Counted from the stretch's first letter, positions 9,221-18,478 are shown. The stretch: 64,000 nucleotides of DNA from UBA3871 sp041797745 (GCA_041797745.1 JBHBZU010000024.1:29783-93782); one strand, 5' to 3'. Notes: generated by a model not told the origin, from the sequence alone. Numbers and translations are program-made.

Positions 9221-9302
9221 GTTGAACTTTCAAGGTTACATAATTAAGTTGCGAGGAAGCAAATTGAATATAGGCTACAATCAGGCGGACTAAATAAAAC
9301 GA

Positions 9303-9484
9303 AATAAAACTAATCATAGATGTATTTGTGAACCTTGCCTAAAGATGATGTTAATTAAATTCGAATGGAAGTTTTAGCGGCTCACGATTAACTAAAGGAT
9401 GAACTGAATAAAACCAATCATAGCTGAATTTGTGAACCTTGCCTAAAGATGATGTTAATTAAATACAGATGGAAGTTTTAGCGG
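9303..9484. repeat. Two tandem copies of a ~104-bp direct repeat
   Basis: The core runs from AATAAAAC through TTTGTGAACCTTGCC and GATGATGTTAATTAAAT to TTTTAGCGG, once at 9303-9380 and again at 9407-9484, with nearly identical middles and diverged ends. A fragment of a third copy (GGCGGACTAAATAAAAC) precedes them at about 9281-9297. Function unknown. Confidence 0.85.
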
Positions 9485-9542
9485 TTCGTCTTAGCTACAA
9501 GTAAATCAGGTGAACTGAAAAAATATGGTATTGCATAGAAAT

Positions 9543-9571
9543 TTGCAAAATTTTATATATCAGTGTATAAT
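9543..9571 (+). promoter_or_regulatory. Promoter of the NhaC-family gene
   Basis: TTGCAA (9543-9548) and TATAAT (9566-9571) are spaced by exactly 17 bp, 89 bp before the start codon. Confidence 0.7.
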
Positions 9572-9659
9572 CCCTATTGCACAAAGATATTTTAATATTG
9601 ATATTAAAAAAACTGATATCAGATAAATAAAAAATAAAATAAAGGAGATAAAGTCAATT

Positions 9660-10997
9660 ATGGACAAGAAAAGTAAGGGCAACCCAATAGCCCTTTTGCC
9701 TATAGGTGTATTTTTAATCTTATATTTGGGGTTGGGTATTCTTTTTGAATACGGAATGAAGATAGAGATGGGATTTTACAATATTCCTATCGTTGTAGTA
9801 TTTCTCATTGCACTGCTGGTGGCGTGCATGCAGAACAAAAATTTAGGTTTTGACGAAAAGCTCAAAATTATGGGGACAGGAATCGGTGATAAAAATATTG
9901 TTATCATGATTTTAATTTTCCTTGAGGCAGGTATGTTTGTAGGAGTAGTGGGCAGAGGCAGTGCTCAAAGCGTAGCCTACTTCATGCTGTCCGTCATTCC
10001 TCCGCAATTTGCTGTAGCGGTGCTCTTCGTAGTAGCTTGTCTGGTATCCGTGTCAATGGGTACTTCTGTAGGAACAATTACCTTAATTACACCGATAGGA
10101 GTGGCTGTTGCTGCGACATCAGGCTTTTCCATGCCGCTTTGTATCGCTTCGGTAGTTGGTGGCGCTATGTTCGGCGACAATCTTTCTTTCATTTCAGATA
10201 CAACAATAGCAGCCTGTAACGGCCAGGGTTGTGACATGAGAGACAAGTTCAAGGAAAACTTTGCCATCGCCTTGCCGGCTGCAATCGTAGCACTGATGAT
10301 TATTTTGGCAGTTTCCATGTCAAAGGCTCCTGAAATGCTGTCAATACCTGAATATAATTTGATTCAGATTATCCCTTATATCGTAGTGCTTTTAGGTGGA
10401 ATCATAGGAATCAACGTATTTATAGTGCTTTTAACCGGTATTCTGACCGGTGCTATGATTATGCTGGCAACAGGTGCTATTGCAGGAACTGAACTTCTTT
10501 CGAACATGGGTTCAGGTGCTACAGGTATGTTTGAAACTACCATGGTAGCTATTTTGGTATCTGCAATCTGCGCGCTCATCAGAGAACATGGCGGTATGGA
10601 TGCACTGTTGAACGGTCTTTACAATATGTTCCGCGGCAAACGCGGCGGACTTTTTGGCATGGGAGTTTTAGTAGCCCTGCTGGACATTGCAACAGCTAAC
10701 AATACAGTGGCCATTGTAATGGCTAACCCTATTGCTAAAGAAATGGCGGAGTCTTATGAAATCAGCCCAAGGAGAGCGGCGTCCATTCTCGACACTTTTT
10801 CTTGTGTTGTGCAGGGGATAATTCCTTACGGTGCTCAAATGCTGGTGGCAATTTCTGCGGCGGCGGAAATGGGATATAATGTGTCTGCATTTCAGATTAT
10901 TCCACTGCTGTTCTATCCTATGCTCCTGTTGGTAAGCTCTTTGATTTTCATTGTGCTTTTTCCGGACAGAGACAAAAAACATTTGGAACAGAGATAG
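9660..10997 (+). CDS. NhaC-family Na+/H+ antiporter
   Basis: The 445-residue inner-membrane protein has about eleven hydrophobic segments. It matches the NhaC/Na+-H+ antiporter superfamily: SMGTSVGTITLITPIGVA near residue 130, GGAMFGDNLSFISDTTIAA near 165, and DIATANNTVAIVMANPIAKE near 340. Members swap cytoplasmic Na+ for H+, or exchange related organic acid pairs in some clostridial relatives (malate/lactate type). The start has a good AAAGGAG site. It is monocistronic, with its own promoter and terminator. The precise substrate pair cannot be read from the sequence. Confidence 0.85.
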   Translation: MDKKSKGNPIALLPIGVFLILYLGLGILFEYGMKIEMGFYNIPIVVVFLIALLVACMQNKNLGFDEKLKIMGTGIGDKNIVIMILIFLEAGMFVGVVGRGSAQSVAYFMLSVIPPQFAVAVLFVVACLVSVSMGTSVGTITLITPIGVAVAATSGFSMPLCIASVVGGAMFGDNLSFISDTTIAACNGQGCDMRDKFKENFAIALPAAIVALMIILAVSMSKAPEMLSIPEYNLIQIIPYIVVLLGGIIGINVFIVLLTGILTGAMIMLATGAIAGTELLSNMGSGATGMFETTMVAILVSAICALIREHGGMDALLNGLYNMFRGKRGGLFGMGVLVALLDIATANNTVAIVMANPIAKEMAESYEISPRRAASILDTFSCVVQGIIPYGAQMLVAISAAAEMGYNVSAFQIIPLLFYPMLLLVSSLIFIVLFPDRDKKHLEQR

Positions 10998-11062
10998 AAT
11001 ATAGATGGAACATAGATAGTGAAAGCTTTAATATTGAAGTTTTAAATTAGATAAAGATAACC

Positions 11063-11120
11063 AAACTCCTGAACAGGTATATGCTTAATTTTAATCATAT
11101 GCAGGTTCAGGGGTTTCTAT
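11063..11120 (+). terminator. Terminator after NhaC-family gene
   Basis: AAACTCCTGAAC pairs with GTTCAGGGGTTT, and an inner GTATATG/CATATGC stem extends the hairpin. A TTTCTATTATT tract follows. Confidence 0.75.
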
Positions 11121-11127
11121 TATTAGG

Positions 11128-11217
11128 GCATATATAATTTTTGTAAAATCCTTAGGAGAGCAAAAAAGTTGGTTTATAGGACAAAAAGTGCTATAAAAAT
11201 TCAAAAATTATATATGC
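11128..11217. repeat. 90-bp element bounded by perfect 16-bp inverted repeats
   Basis: GCATATATAATTTTTG (11128-11143) is repeated exactly as its reverse complement at 11202-11217. The 58 bp between them are A/T-rich with no reading frame. No target-site duplication is visible at the ends. It could be a small MITE, a protein-binding palindrome or a structured RNA. Confidence 0.7.
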
Positions 11218-11426
11218 TATAAAATCTTTTGTGGTACCTCCAGTTTAAGAGTGTATTACTACTATTATTATTGTTTTTACTGCTATTGTGGGGACATTTG
11301 ATATTAACATAAAAAGTATGCCTCACAGAGCTGCTTTTAATATAAATTTTATGGCTGCCGCTTTGGTACTAATTTTAAAACCACTGCCTTTAAACTAATT
11401 TGCGTACTCATTTTGTTACCGCCACT

Positions 11427-11453
11427 TTGGCACTCAACTATTGACAGTGCTAA
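11427..11453. promoter_or_regulatory. CIRCE-like HrcA operator of htpG
   Basis: TTGGCACTC-N9-CAGTGCTAA differs at only two positions from the CIRCE consensus (TTAGCACTC-N9-GAGTGCTAA) and has the correct 9-nt spacing. It overlaps the -35 element, so HrcA binding would block transcription until heat stress. Confidence 0.82.
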
Positions 11454-11468
11454 CAAAAGTAGTATAAT
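11441..11468 (+). promoter_or_regulatory. Sigma-A promoter of htpG
   Basis: Perfect TTGACA (11441-11446) and TATAAT (11463-11468) are spaced by 16 bp. The -35 lies inside the CIRCE-like palindrome. Confidence 0.85.
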
Positions 11469-11513
11469 TATTATGTCACAGAAAAACTAAAATATTTAGG
11501 AGGCAGGATATAA

Positions 11514-13424
11514 ATGAAAAAGAAACAATTTAAGGCAGAATCCAAGAAACTTTTGGATATGATGATAAATTCCATCTATACTCACAAGGAGATTTTTTTA
11601 AGAGAAATTATTTCAAATGCCAGTGACGCGATGGATAAACTTTACTATCAGGAGCTTACTGAAAAAAAGACAGGACTTCACAGGGAAGATTTTAAAATTC
11701 ACATTGCTGTTGATAAGGACGCGCGCACCATTACCGTTTCGGATAACGGTATCGGTATGAGCGAAGAGGAACTGGAAACCAACTTGGGAGTTATTGCCAA
11801 GAGCGGCTCCTTTGACTTTAAAAAAGACATGGCGAGCAATGAAGAAAAACCCTCTGAGGAAGATGAAATCAACATTATCGGTCAGTTCGGAGTAGGCTTT
11901 TATTCAGCCTTTATGGTAAGTGACCAAGTAAAAGTAATTACTAAAAAATTTGGCAGTGAAGAAGCTTTTGAGTGGACTTCCGGCGGAGCAGAGGGCTATA
12001 CTATTCAGCCGACTGCAAAAAACGGACACGGTACAGACGTGGTTATTCATATTAAAGAGGATACGGAAGAAGAAAAATATAGCGAATATTTGCAGCAGTA
12101 CAGAATACGAAGTCTTATCAAAAAGTACTCCGACTATATTGCCTATCCTATCCTTATGAACGTTGAGACGGAAAAACCGGTAGGAGAATTTAAGGAGGGA
12201 GAGGAACCGAAGTTTGAAACTGTGGTTGAAGAGCGCACCTTAAACAGCATGGTTCCTATTTGGAAAAAGAATAAGTCCGAGCTTAAGGATGAAGACTATA
12301 ACACATATTACAAAGAAAGATTTTATGATTATAAGGACCCTGTCAGCCATATTCACACTAAGGTAGAGGGTCAGGTGTCCTATGACGCCCTTTTATTTTT
12401 ACCGAGCAGAGCACCCCATGATTATTACACTAAAGAATTTCAGAGAGGTTTAGCTCTCTACACCAATGGTGTACTGATTATGGAAAAGTGCGAGGATTTA
12501 CTGCCTGAATACTTCGGATTTATGAAAGGAGTAGTGGATAGCGCAGACCTTTCACTTAATATTTCAAGAGAAATGCTCCAGCACGACAGACAGCTGAAAC
12601 TCATTGAAAAAAATCTGGAAAAGAAAATTAGCGCGGAGCTTAAAAAATTACAGGACAGCCACCGCGAAAAATACATGGAATTTTTCAAGGAATTTGGGGT
12701 TCAACTGAAATTCGGCGTATATGACAATTACGGAATGAATAAAGAAAAACTGCAAGATTTATTAGTTTATCCAACATCCTTTGATGAAAAGAAATTTTCC
12801 ACGCTTAAAGAATATGTTCTTAGAATGAATGAAGAACAGGATAAGATTTATTATGCCTGCGGAGAAACTATTGATAAGATTAAGGCGTTGCCACAGGTTG
12901 AAGCTGCTCTTGCAAAGGGATATGAAATTGTCTATATGACAGAAAATGTGGATGAATTTACAGTTCAAATGATGATGGGCTATGAGCAGAAAAATTTTGT
13001 GAACGTTTGCGGTGCTGATTTTGACGTTTCCACAGATGAAGAAAAGGAAGCTATACGCAAGCAGAATGAGGACGCCAAAGATATCTTAAAGATTATGAAA
13101 GAGGCTTTAGGGGAAAACGTAAATGATGTAAGGTTTACAAATAAATTAGCTAAATACCCAGTTTCTCTTGCCAGCGAGGGAGGTCTTTCCATCGAAATGG
13201 CAAAGACTTTAAACGCTATGCCTACGGGTGAAAAAGTGAAAGCCGATTTGGTTCTTGAAATAAATGCAGACCATAAGGTCGCGGAGCGAATAAAAGAAAT
13301 AGCTTCAGACGAGAAGAAACTTGGCGAATATGCTATAATATTGTATGATATGGCTAGAATTATTTCAGGATTGTCTGTTGAAGATCCTGCAAAGCTAAGC
13401 GAGCTGGTTTGCCAGCTCATGTAG
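11514..13424 (+). CDS. htpG: Hsp90 chaperone HtpG
   Basis: The 636-residue protein has the full Hsp90 layout: an N-terminal GHKL ATPase with NASDAMDKL (about residue 36), DNGIGM (about 80) and GQFGVGFYSAFMV (about 122), then the middle domain and the C-terminal dimerisation domain. The length is typical for HtpG. It assists folding and stability of client proteins in the cytoplasm. The start has AGGAGG upstream. The CIRCE-like site at its promoter indicates class I heat-shock control by HrcA, which is not always the case for htpG. Transcription may run on to the aminotransferase 62 bp downstream, since no terminator is seen between them. Confidence 0.97.
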   Translation: MKKKQFKAESKKLLDMMINSIYTHKEIFLREIISNASDAMDKLYYQELTEKKTGLHREDFKIHIAVDKDARTITVSDNGIGMSEEELETNLGVIAKSGSFDFKKDMASNEEKPSEEDEINIIGQFGVGFYSAFMVSDQVKVITKKFGSEEAFEWTSGGAEGYTIQPTAKNGHGTDVVIHIKEDTEEEKYSEYLQQYRIRSLIKKYSDYIAYPILMNVETEKPVGEFKEGEEPKFETVVEERTLNSMVPIWKKNKSELKDEDYNTYYKERFYDYKDPVSHIHTKVEGQVSYDALLFLPSRAPHDYYTKEFQRGLALYTNGVLIMEKCEDLLPEYFGFMKGVVDSADLSLNISREMLQHDRQLKLIEKNLEKKISAELKKLQDSHREKYMEFFKEFGVQLKFGVYDNYGMNKEKLQDLLVYPTSFDEKKFSTLKEYVLRMNEEQDKIYYACGETIDKIKALPQVEAALAKGYEIVYMTENVDEFTVQMMMGYEQKNFVNVCGADFDVSTDEEKEAIRKQNEDAKDILKIMKEALGENVNDVRFTNKLAKYPVSLASEGGLSIEMAKTLNAMPTGEKVKADLVLEINADHKVAERIKEIASDEKKLGEYAIILYDMARIISGLSVEDPAKLSELVCQLM

Positions 13425-13486
13425 GAGGCTGATTATAGTCGGCTGACTGTAGCCGTGGCTGGATATAACAACGCAAGGAGAACTTT

Positions 13487-14311
13487 ATGGGTGATGCGAT
13501 TTTAAACAAATATATATATAACCAAGAACTGATGGATGTGGCTACTTTCGACGAAAAGTATAAAGCTGTTAACCCCTCTGCCTATGAGGTTATCCGAATA
13601 ATGAGAGGAGAGCCTCTGTTCCTTGGTGAGCATTATGAAAGACTGGTAAATACAGCAAAGACTGTTGGTGCCGAGCTTCCTGCTACTTTAGAACAGCTTC
13701 GCGGTTTACTTTGCGATTTGGCAAAGTCTAATAATGTTGAAAATCACAATGCGAAGATAGTCTTAAATGATATATCGGAGGGAGTTTTCAAGAACTTCTA
13801 TATCTTCATGCTTCACACTTCTTATCCTACAGATGAGATGTATGAAAACGGGGTTAAAACTGCTTTCTTTGAGGCTGTTAGAAGCAATCCAAATGCAAAA
13901 ATCATAGATCAGGAACTTCGTGACAGAGAAAATCGCTTTATCGAGGAAAAAGGCATTTTTGAAGCTATTTTGGTAAATGACTCAAATCAAATTACGGAGG
14001 GCAGCCGTTCCAACATCTTCTTCATAAAAGGGAGAGAAATTTACACGGCGCCGGCTAAGGATGTACTTTTAGGAGTTACGCGCCAAAGGGTTATAAGAGT
14101 TTGCAAGGAGCATGGAATTAATATTCATGAGGAAATTATTGAACGCAAAACTTCTGTGGATTTTGAGGCAGCCTTTATCAGTGGAACCTCACCTAAGGTG
14201 CTTCCAATTTCTTGCATAGGTGGGCAAAAGCTGGATGTAAATAATGAAACTTTAAGGGCAGCTATGAAGTTTTACGATGAAGAAATTGAAAAATCTTTAT
14301 GTAAAATTTAA
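13487..14311 (+). CDS. Class IV aminotransferase (branched-chain/aminodeoxychorismate lyase-like)
   Basis: The 274-residue PLP enzyme belongs to the fold-type IV family (IlvE, D-amino acid transaminase, PabC). The segment NAKIIDQELRDREN near residues 130-143 supplies the Schiff-base lysine. ITEGSRSNIFF near 170-180 is the conserved phosphate/cofactor loop, and LLGVTRQRVI follows near 200. These motifs do not distinguish a branched-chain aminotransferase from D-amino acid aminotransferase or 4-amino-4-deoxychorismate lyase. The usual branched-chain KTTNY-type lysine context is absent, so I keep the call at family level. The start has CAAGGAG upstream. Confidence 0.85.
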   Translation: MGDAILNKYIYNQELMDVATFDEKYKAVNPSAYEVIRIMRGEPLFLGEHYERLVNTAKTVGAELPATLEQLRGLLCDLAKSNNVENHNAKIVLNDISEGVFKNFYIFMLHTSYPTDEMYENGVKTAFFEAVRSNPNAKIIDQELRDRENRFIEEKGIFEAILVNDSNQITEGSRSNIFFIKGREIYTAPAKDVLLGVTRQRVIRVCKEHGINIHEEIIERKTSVDFEAAFISGTSPKVLPISCIGGQKLDVNNETLRAAMKFYDEEIEKSLCKI

Positions 14312-14414
14312 TTGCCATGTGTCAAAGCAAAGACACGGCAAGGCTGAACAGGTTAAAATTGTAAATTTAGAAAATTTATATACTGTATCTTTTAGTATAT
14401 AAGTAGCATAGGAA

Positions 14415-14520
14415 AATATAGTGAAATGACTTTGGGAAATGGGGTCGTTATACCATATTTACTATATTTTCATATGAAGATATGGTGAAATAGCTATACA
14501 AAATGGGGCTATTATAGCAT
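14415..14520 (-). repeat. Palindromic repeat family, two diverged units in reverse orientation
   Basis: Read on the minus strand, two successive hairpin units appear. One has a TATAATAGC left arm facing GCTATTTCACCATATC; the other has TATGGTATAACGAC followed by a degenerate AGTCATTTCACTATA arm. They lie between the convergent aminotransferase and GH26 genes. Confidence 0.75.
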
Positions 14521-14543
14521 AAGTTACTGACACTAAAAAATAG

Positions 14544-14586
14544 AATCGCTGTAACCACTTATTCACAATGGTTACAGCGATTTTTA
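14544..14586. terminator. Bidirectional terminator between aminotransferase and GH26 genes
   Basis: A 14-bp perfect stem (AATCGCTGTAACCA with TGGTTACAGCGATT) has TTTTTA on the plus-strand side and an A-rich run before it, which reads as TTTTTT on the minus strand. The same hairpin, with compensating changes, recurs at 54442-54480. Confidence 0.88.
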
Positions 14587-14594
14587 TTAAGCTG

Positions 14595-16271
14595 TTATTT
14601 ACTTTTGGATGTTCCTTTATCCGTATTGTTTCCATTTTCCTGCGGTTTTCCGAGGTAATTGGCGAACACGTCCATCACTTCAATCGGGTCGCTTATGTAG
14701 TAAGACCTTGCAATATTGCCGTCGGAGTCAAAATCTGCACCGTCCCACCAAACCGCAACCTTGATTCGATTGTAACCCTTGATGTAATAGAACATATTCT
14801 TCACCCAAGAAACTTTATTGCCGCCGTAACTTGCGCTGGCAAACTCGGTAATCATAAAGGGCTGATTATAAAGGGCTGAAGCTTTGGCATATACATCGTA
14901 GAAACAGGTATTAAAGGACTGCCATGTTTCATTTTTGTAATAGGAACCGGTGTTGTATTTTGTGAGCCCCACTACGTCTACATATTCATCTCCGGGGTAG
15001 TAACGACGCTGGTCGTTCCAGTGGTAGTCGGGATAGGATTTACCGTTGGGGTTCCACACCCATATGGTGTTGCGGTTGGCACCTTGAGCTTCAAAGACAG
15101 AGTAGATGTATCGGTAGACGCTTTTGTAAATTTCAGTGTCTCTGGAAGTATGGTAAGCGGAATAACTGCACCAGTCTCCGTTCATTTCGTTGAAAGGTCT
15201 GAAAAGTATCGGGTGACCGAAGTCTGAAATCATTTTGGCATAATCATTTAAAAATTTGTCATAGTCGCCGTTCAATATGCCGTACATCATATTGCGCCCT
15301 GAATAAGAGAGAGGCGGTTGCAGCGAAAGCTCCAGCGTACGACCCTCACTATGAGTACGTTCCAAAAGAGCCTTTTTCCGAATAAGATAAGGGTCGTCGT
15401 TTGGATGAATTTCGGTATAGTGAAGCAATATAGGGAATTTATAGCCGATTTTTTCTTCTTTATGTGAGAGGTCGCTCATGTCATATTCATATGCAGGATT
15501 AAAGGTACCCCAAAGGAGAGCCGAAGAGCTAGAGAAGCATTGCTGATAGAACTTGGCTGTTTCGGCGTTCCAGTTAGGTTTAGCAACATGATTTCCCTTT
15601 ATGTCAAGTCCTTGTATTCTTGGTGTGAAGAAATAAAGGGAAGAGGGAATATCTATATATCCTCCGCATTCCGAGAAAGGCACATCGGAGGAGAAGAAAA
15701 AGTCATAAACTGTTGTGCCGGAAACTAAAGTAACGCTGGCATAATAGTTGTTATCTTTTTCCATGCGAGCCAGCTTATTTCTCTGCCATTCTTTGATATA
15801 GGCGGTTTTACCGGCGATTGTGGTGGTGAATTGATTGGTCAGGCTGTGGTCTGTTGTGTTTTCTAAAAATTTATAGCCATAATTAAAAAAGCCTGCCGGA
15901 ACGTCTATGGTGCTTTTGTAAATTTCAAGGTGACGGTGTTTATCCTCCAATACGGAGACAAGAGAACAGTGGCTCATGTCCACAGGCTGCATAGTGGTTG
16001 GAATAGTGATGGCATAGCCATGGGCACAATTCACAAATTTCAGGTTACCGTCGGGCTTCTTTTCAACCCAAAAGATTCCTTTGGCGGCAGCCTCAGTAAT
16101 GCCTGCATTGGTAATGCCGTTGTAGGTGACAGTCTGCACAGTTTCGGCAGAAGTTACTTCGGAAGTGCTGTCGGCATAAGAGGCTGTTGCAAAAGTAAAA
16201 TTCCAAGATAAAGCAGTAACAAGAGTTAAAGCAAAGGCAATAAACTTTTTTAAATTATTCTTTGAGTACAT
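14595..16271 (-). CDS. Secreted GH26-family beta-mannanase-like glycoside hydrolase
   Basis: The 558-residue exported protein (signal peptide MYSKNNLKKFIAFALTLVTA, cleavage near SYADS) carries the GH26 clan-A barrel in its C-terminal half. FRPFNEMNGDW supplies the acid/base Glu, PFMITEFASASYGG the nucleophile Glu, and VAVWWDGADF the final barrel strand. GH26 enzymes cut beta-1,4-mannan or related beta-glucans. The first ~220 residues are an unassigned N-terminal region. The ATG at 16271 follows TTGGAGC; an in-frame TTG at 16283 lies inside that ribosome site and is rejected. No SLH or sortase signal is seen, so it is probably released. Confidence 0.85.
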   Translation of the reverse strand: MYSKNNLKKFIAFALTLVTALSWNFTFATASYADSTSEVTSAETVQTVTYNGITNAGITEAAAKGIFWVEKKPDGNLKFVNCAHGYAITIPTTMQPVDMSHCSLVSVLEDKHRHLEIYKSTIDVPAGFFNYGYKFLENTTDHSLTNQFTTTIAGKTAYIKEWQRNKLARMEKDNNYYASVTLVSGTTVYDFFFSSDVPFSECGGYIDIPSSLYFFTPRIQGLDIKGNHVAKPNWNAETAKFYQQCFSSSSALLWGTFNPAYEYDMSDLSHKEEKIGYKFPILLHYTEIHPNDDPYLIRKKALLERTHSEGRTLELSLQPPLSYSGRNMMYGILNGDYDKFLNDYAKMISDFGHPILFRPFNEMNGDWCSYSAYHTSRDTEIYKSVYRYIYSVFEAQGANRNTIWVWNPNGKSYPDYHWNDQRRYYPGDEYVDVVGLTKYNTGSYYKNETWQSFNTCFYDVYAKASALYNQPFMITEFASASYGGNKVSWVKNMFYYIKGYNRIKVAVWWDGADFDSDGNIARSYYISDPIEVMDVFANYLGKPQENGNNTDKGTSKSK

Positions 16272-16672
16272 ATTTAGCTCCAATACAATTATAAAATATG
16301 TTAAAATCCCGAAATTTCAACATCTATAGACTTATATAAATATTAAGCTAAAAGGAATTTCCAGTCAAGAAAAATTCTGTTGCGGAAACTGCATATCTAA
16401 ATTTTAAAATTATGATAAAAGATATGATATAATGACTGCAAATGCAGTCATTATACAAAAATCATATAGCCGTGCGAATATTTTGCTTTCATAAACTTAA
16501 GCAAAAACGCACATGGCTGAATTATATCATGTAAACATGATATAATGACCCCAAGTTACATAGTCATTTCATCATATCTTCCTATGTACCTTATATATTC
16601 AAAGATATGATATAATAGCCATATAGCTAAATTAATATACCGCTATATAGAGGGATTTTGAAAAGGGAACTT
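16272..16672. other. Intergenic region between divergent GH26 and pepP genes
   Basis: The first ~150 bp (16272-16420) are A/T-rich and must hold the GH26 promoter, but I cannot place it with confidence. The rest is occupied by the longest composite copy of the palindromic repeat family, which runs almost to the pepP ribosome site. Confidence 0.6.
16421..16631 (+). repeat. Palindromic repeat family, composite copy upstream of pepP
   Basis: In order the copy contains: the TATAATGACTGC/GCAGTCATTATA palindrome; a ~47-nt stem-loop from GCCGTGCG to CGCACATGGC; a perfect ATTATATCATG-TAAA-CATGATATAAT palindrome; the main hairpin with AATGACCCCAAG and GTCATTTCATCATATC; and a final GATATGATATAATAGCC half-unit. 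That last word has an extended -10 (TGATATAAT) about 50 bp before the pepP start. Confidence 0.88.
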
Positions 16673-18478
16673 ATGAAACCGATAAACAAGCGTATCGCTG
16701 AATTAAGAAGATTGATGAATATGGAAAAGCTCGCCGCTTATGTGGTACCCACAGGCGATTACCATTCTTCTGAATATGCAGGAGAATATTTCAAGGAACG
16801 TGAATTTATTACAGGATTTACAGGGTCTGCAGGAGTTGCTGTTATAGGAAACAGCAGTGCGGGTCTTTGGACAGACGGAAGATACTTTTTGCAGGCGGAG
16901 GAAGAACTTGAGGATACCTGCATAAATCTTTTTAAAATGCGAAGACCCGGTGTATTAAAAGTTAGCGAATTTTTAGCCAAGACCCTTGGCAGCGGAGCTA
17001 GAATCGGGTTTGACGGAAAGACAATTTCCGCAGAATTTGTTAATGAAATTGAAAATGAATTTTCTAAACTTGGAAAGTCTGTTAGCTTCATTCAAAAGAA
17101 TCTGGTAAACGAGATTTGGGGAGAAAGACCGAAACTTTCTTGCGAAAAAGTCGAAGTTTATCCCGAAAATATGGCAGGGCGCAGTCGGGAAGAAAAGCTG
17201 CAAGCTTTGGAAAGGAAGCTTGAAGAGCTTCAAGTGGATACCTTTGTGCTTTCCACTTTAGACGATATAGCGTATCTTTTGAATATTCGAGGCAATGACG
17301 TGCAATGCAGTCCGATGGTACTTAGTTATTTTGTCATGGATGAGGGTGCAAAAATCCTTTTTGCACAGAAAGCAGCTTTTCACGGTACAGGTGAGGCGGC
17401 GAAAAAGTCTCTTGAAAAAGCAGGAGTAGAGCTTCGGGAATATGACGAAGTCTATGAATATCTAAAAGAAAATATTTCGGGAAAGAGCGTGGCAATAGAC
17501 ATCGAAAAGTCCAATTATGAGCTGGTACAGACTGTAGCTGAAGCAGAGGAAGTAGTGAATATTCATAATTACAGTCTTATTCCCAAATACATCAAAAATA
17601 TAACAGAAATCGAAAATATGGTGTGTGCACACCTAAAAGACGGTGTGGCGGTAACAAAGTGGATATACTGGTTAAAACGCAAAATAAAGGAAGCTGATGG
17701 AGAAGCCCTTACTGAAATTTCAGTAGCGGAAAAACTTTATGAGTTTCGCAGTCAGCAGGAAAATTTTCGCGGGGAAAGCTTTGAAGCCATTATGGGCTAC
17801 GGTCCTCACGGTGCTATTGTTCACTATTGCGCTACGTCTCAAAGTAATGCGAAGTTGGAGCCTAAAGGCTTGCTTTTGGCAGATACGGGAGGGCAGTATT
17901 TAGAGGGCACTACGGATGTGACTCGTACCATTGCGCTGGGCTCTCTTTCAGAAGAGGAGAAAAAACATTATACAGGAGTTCTCTGCGGACATCTTGCCTT
18001 GCAGCAGGCTGTATTCAAGGAGGGTACTAGCGGTGCCGAACTGGATCAGCTGGCGCGGAAGCCCATACGGGCTCAAGGCTTGGACTTTAACCATGGAACC
18101 GGACACGGTGTGGGTGTTTATTTAAATTGTCATGAGGAGCCTGTGAGGATATCTTTTGGTATGGCTGATGACATTCCGAATTTTGCCGCAGGCATGATTA
18201 CTTCCGATGAACCGGGGATATATATTGAGGGGAAGCACGGTATCAGAATTGAAAATTTGCTGGTTTGCATGGAAGCAGAGACAGGAAAGGAGGGATACCT
18301 GAAGTTTGAGCCCTTGACCCTTATCCCTTATGAAATTGAGGCTTTGGATTTGTCAATTATGGACAAGGATAGCCGCAGGGCATATAATGAATATCAGGCA
18401 TTGGTTTATGAAAGGCTGTCACCATATCTTAAAGCAGATGAGAAAGAGTGGCTGAAAGAAGCAACACGAAAAATTTGA
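16673..18478 (+). CDS. Xaa-Pro aminopeptidase (M24B)
   Basis: The 601-residue metallopeptidase has two N-terminal creatinase-like domains (WTDGRYFLQAEEEL near residue 68) and a C-terminal pita-bread catalytic domain. The metal ligands are visible as LLADTGGQYLEGTTDVTRTI (two Asp), HGTGHGVGVYLN (His), SDEPGIY (Glu) and GIRIENL (Glu). The long three-domain form resembles eukaryotic-type aminopeptidase P. It removes N-terminal residues that precede proline, useful in peptide catabolism. The ATG at 16673 follows AAAAGGGAAC; the TTG at 16658 is less likely. Its stop codon lies at the first bases of the next palindromic repeat. Confidence 0.93.
   Translation: MKPINKRIAELRRLMNMEKLAAYVVPTGDYHSSEYAGEYFKEREFITGFTGSAGVAVIGNSSAGLWTDGRYFLQAEEELEDTCINLFKMRRPGVLKVSEFLAKTLGSGARIGFDGKTISAEFVNEIENEFSKLGKSVSFIQKNLVNEIWGERPKLSCEKVEVYPENMAGRSREEKLQALERKLEELQVDTFVLSTLDDIAYLLNIRGNDVQCSPMVLSYFVMDEGAKILFAQKAAFHGTGEAAKKSLEKAGVELREYDEVYEYLKENISGKSVAIDIEKSNYELVQTVAEAEEVVNIHNYSLIPKYIKNITEIENMVCAHLKDGVAVTKWIYWLKRKIKEADGEALTEISVAEKLYEFRSQQENFRGESFEAIMGYGPHGAIVHYCATSQSNAKLEPKGLLLADTGGQYLEGTTDVTRTIALGSLSEEEKKHYTGVLCGHLALQQAVFKEGTSGAELDQLARKPIRAQGLDFNHGTGHGVGVYLNCHEEPVRISFGMADDIPNFAAGMITSDEPGIYIEGKHGIRIENLLVCMEAETGKEGYLKFEPLTLIPYEIEALDLSIMDKDSRRAYNEYQALVYERLSPYLKADEKEWLKEATRKI

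Larger units (their letters stand above)
9221..9659. other. Intergenic region between ClC and NhaC genes
   Basis: Beyond the ClC stop there are two diverged 104-bp direct repeats (described separately), then the NhaC promoter. A short palindromic stretch near 9590-9621 contains TTAATATTGATATTAA and CTGATATCAG, close to the expected transcript start. I see no gene here. Confidence 0.6.
10998..11513. other. Intergenic region upstream of htpG
   Basis: This stretch holds the NhaC terminator, a 90-bp element bounded by 16-bp inverted repeats, and the CIRCE/promoter region of htpG, all listed separately. No protein gene is supported in it. Confidence 0.6.
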
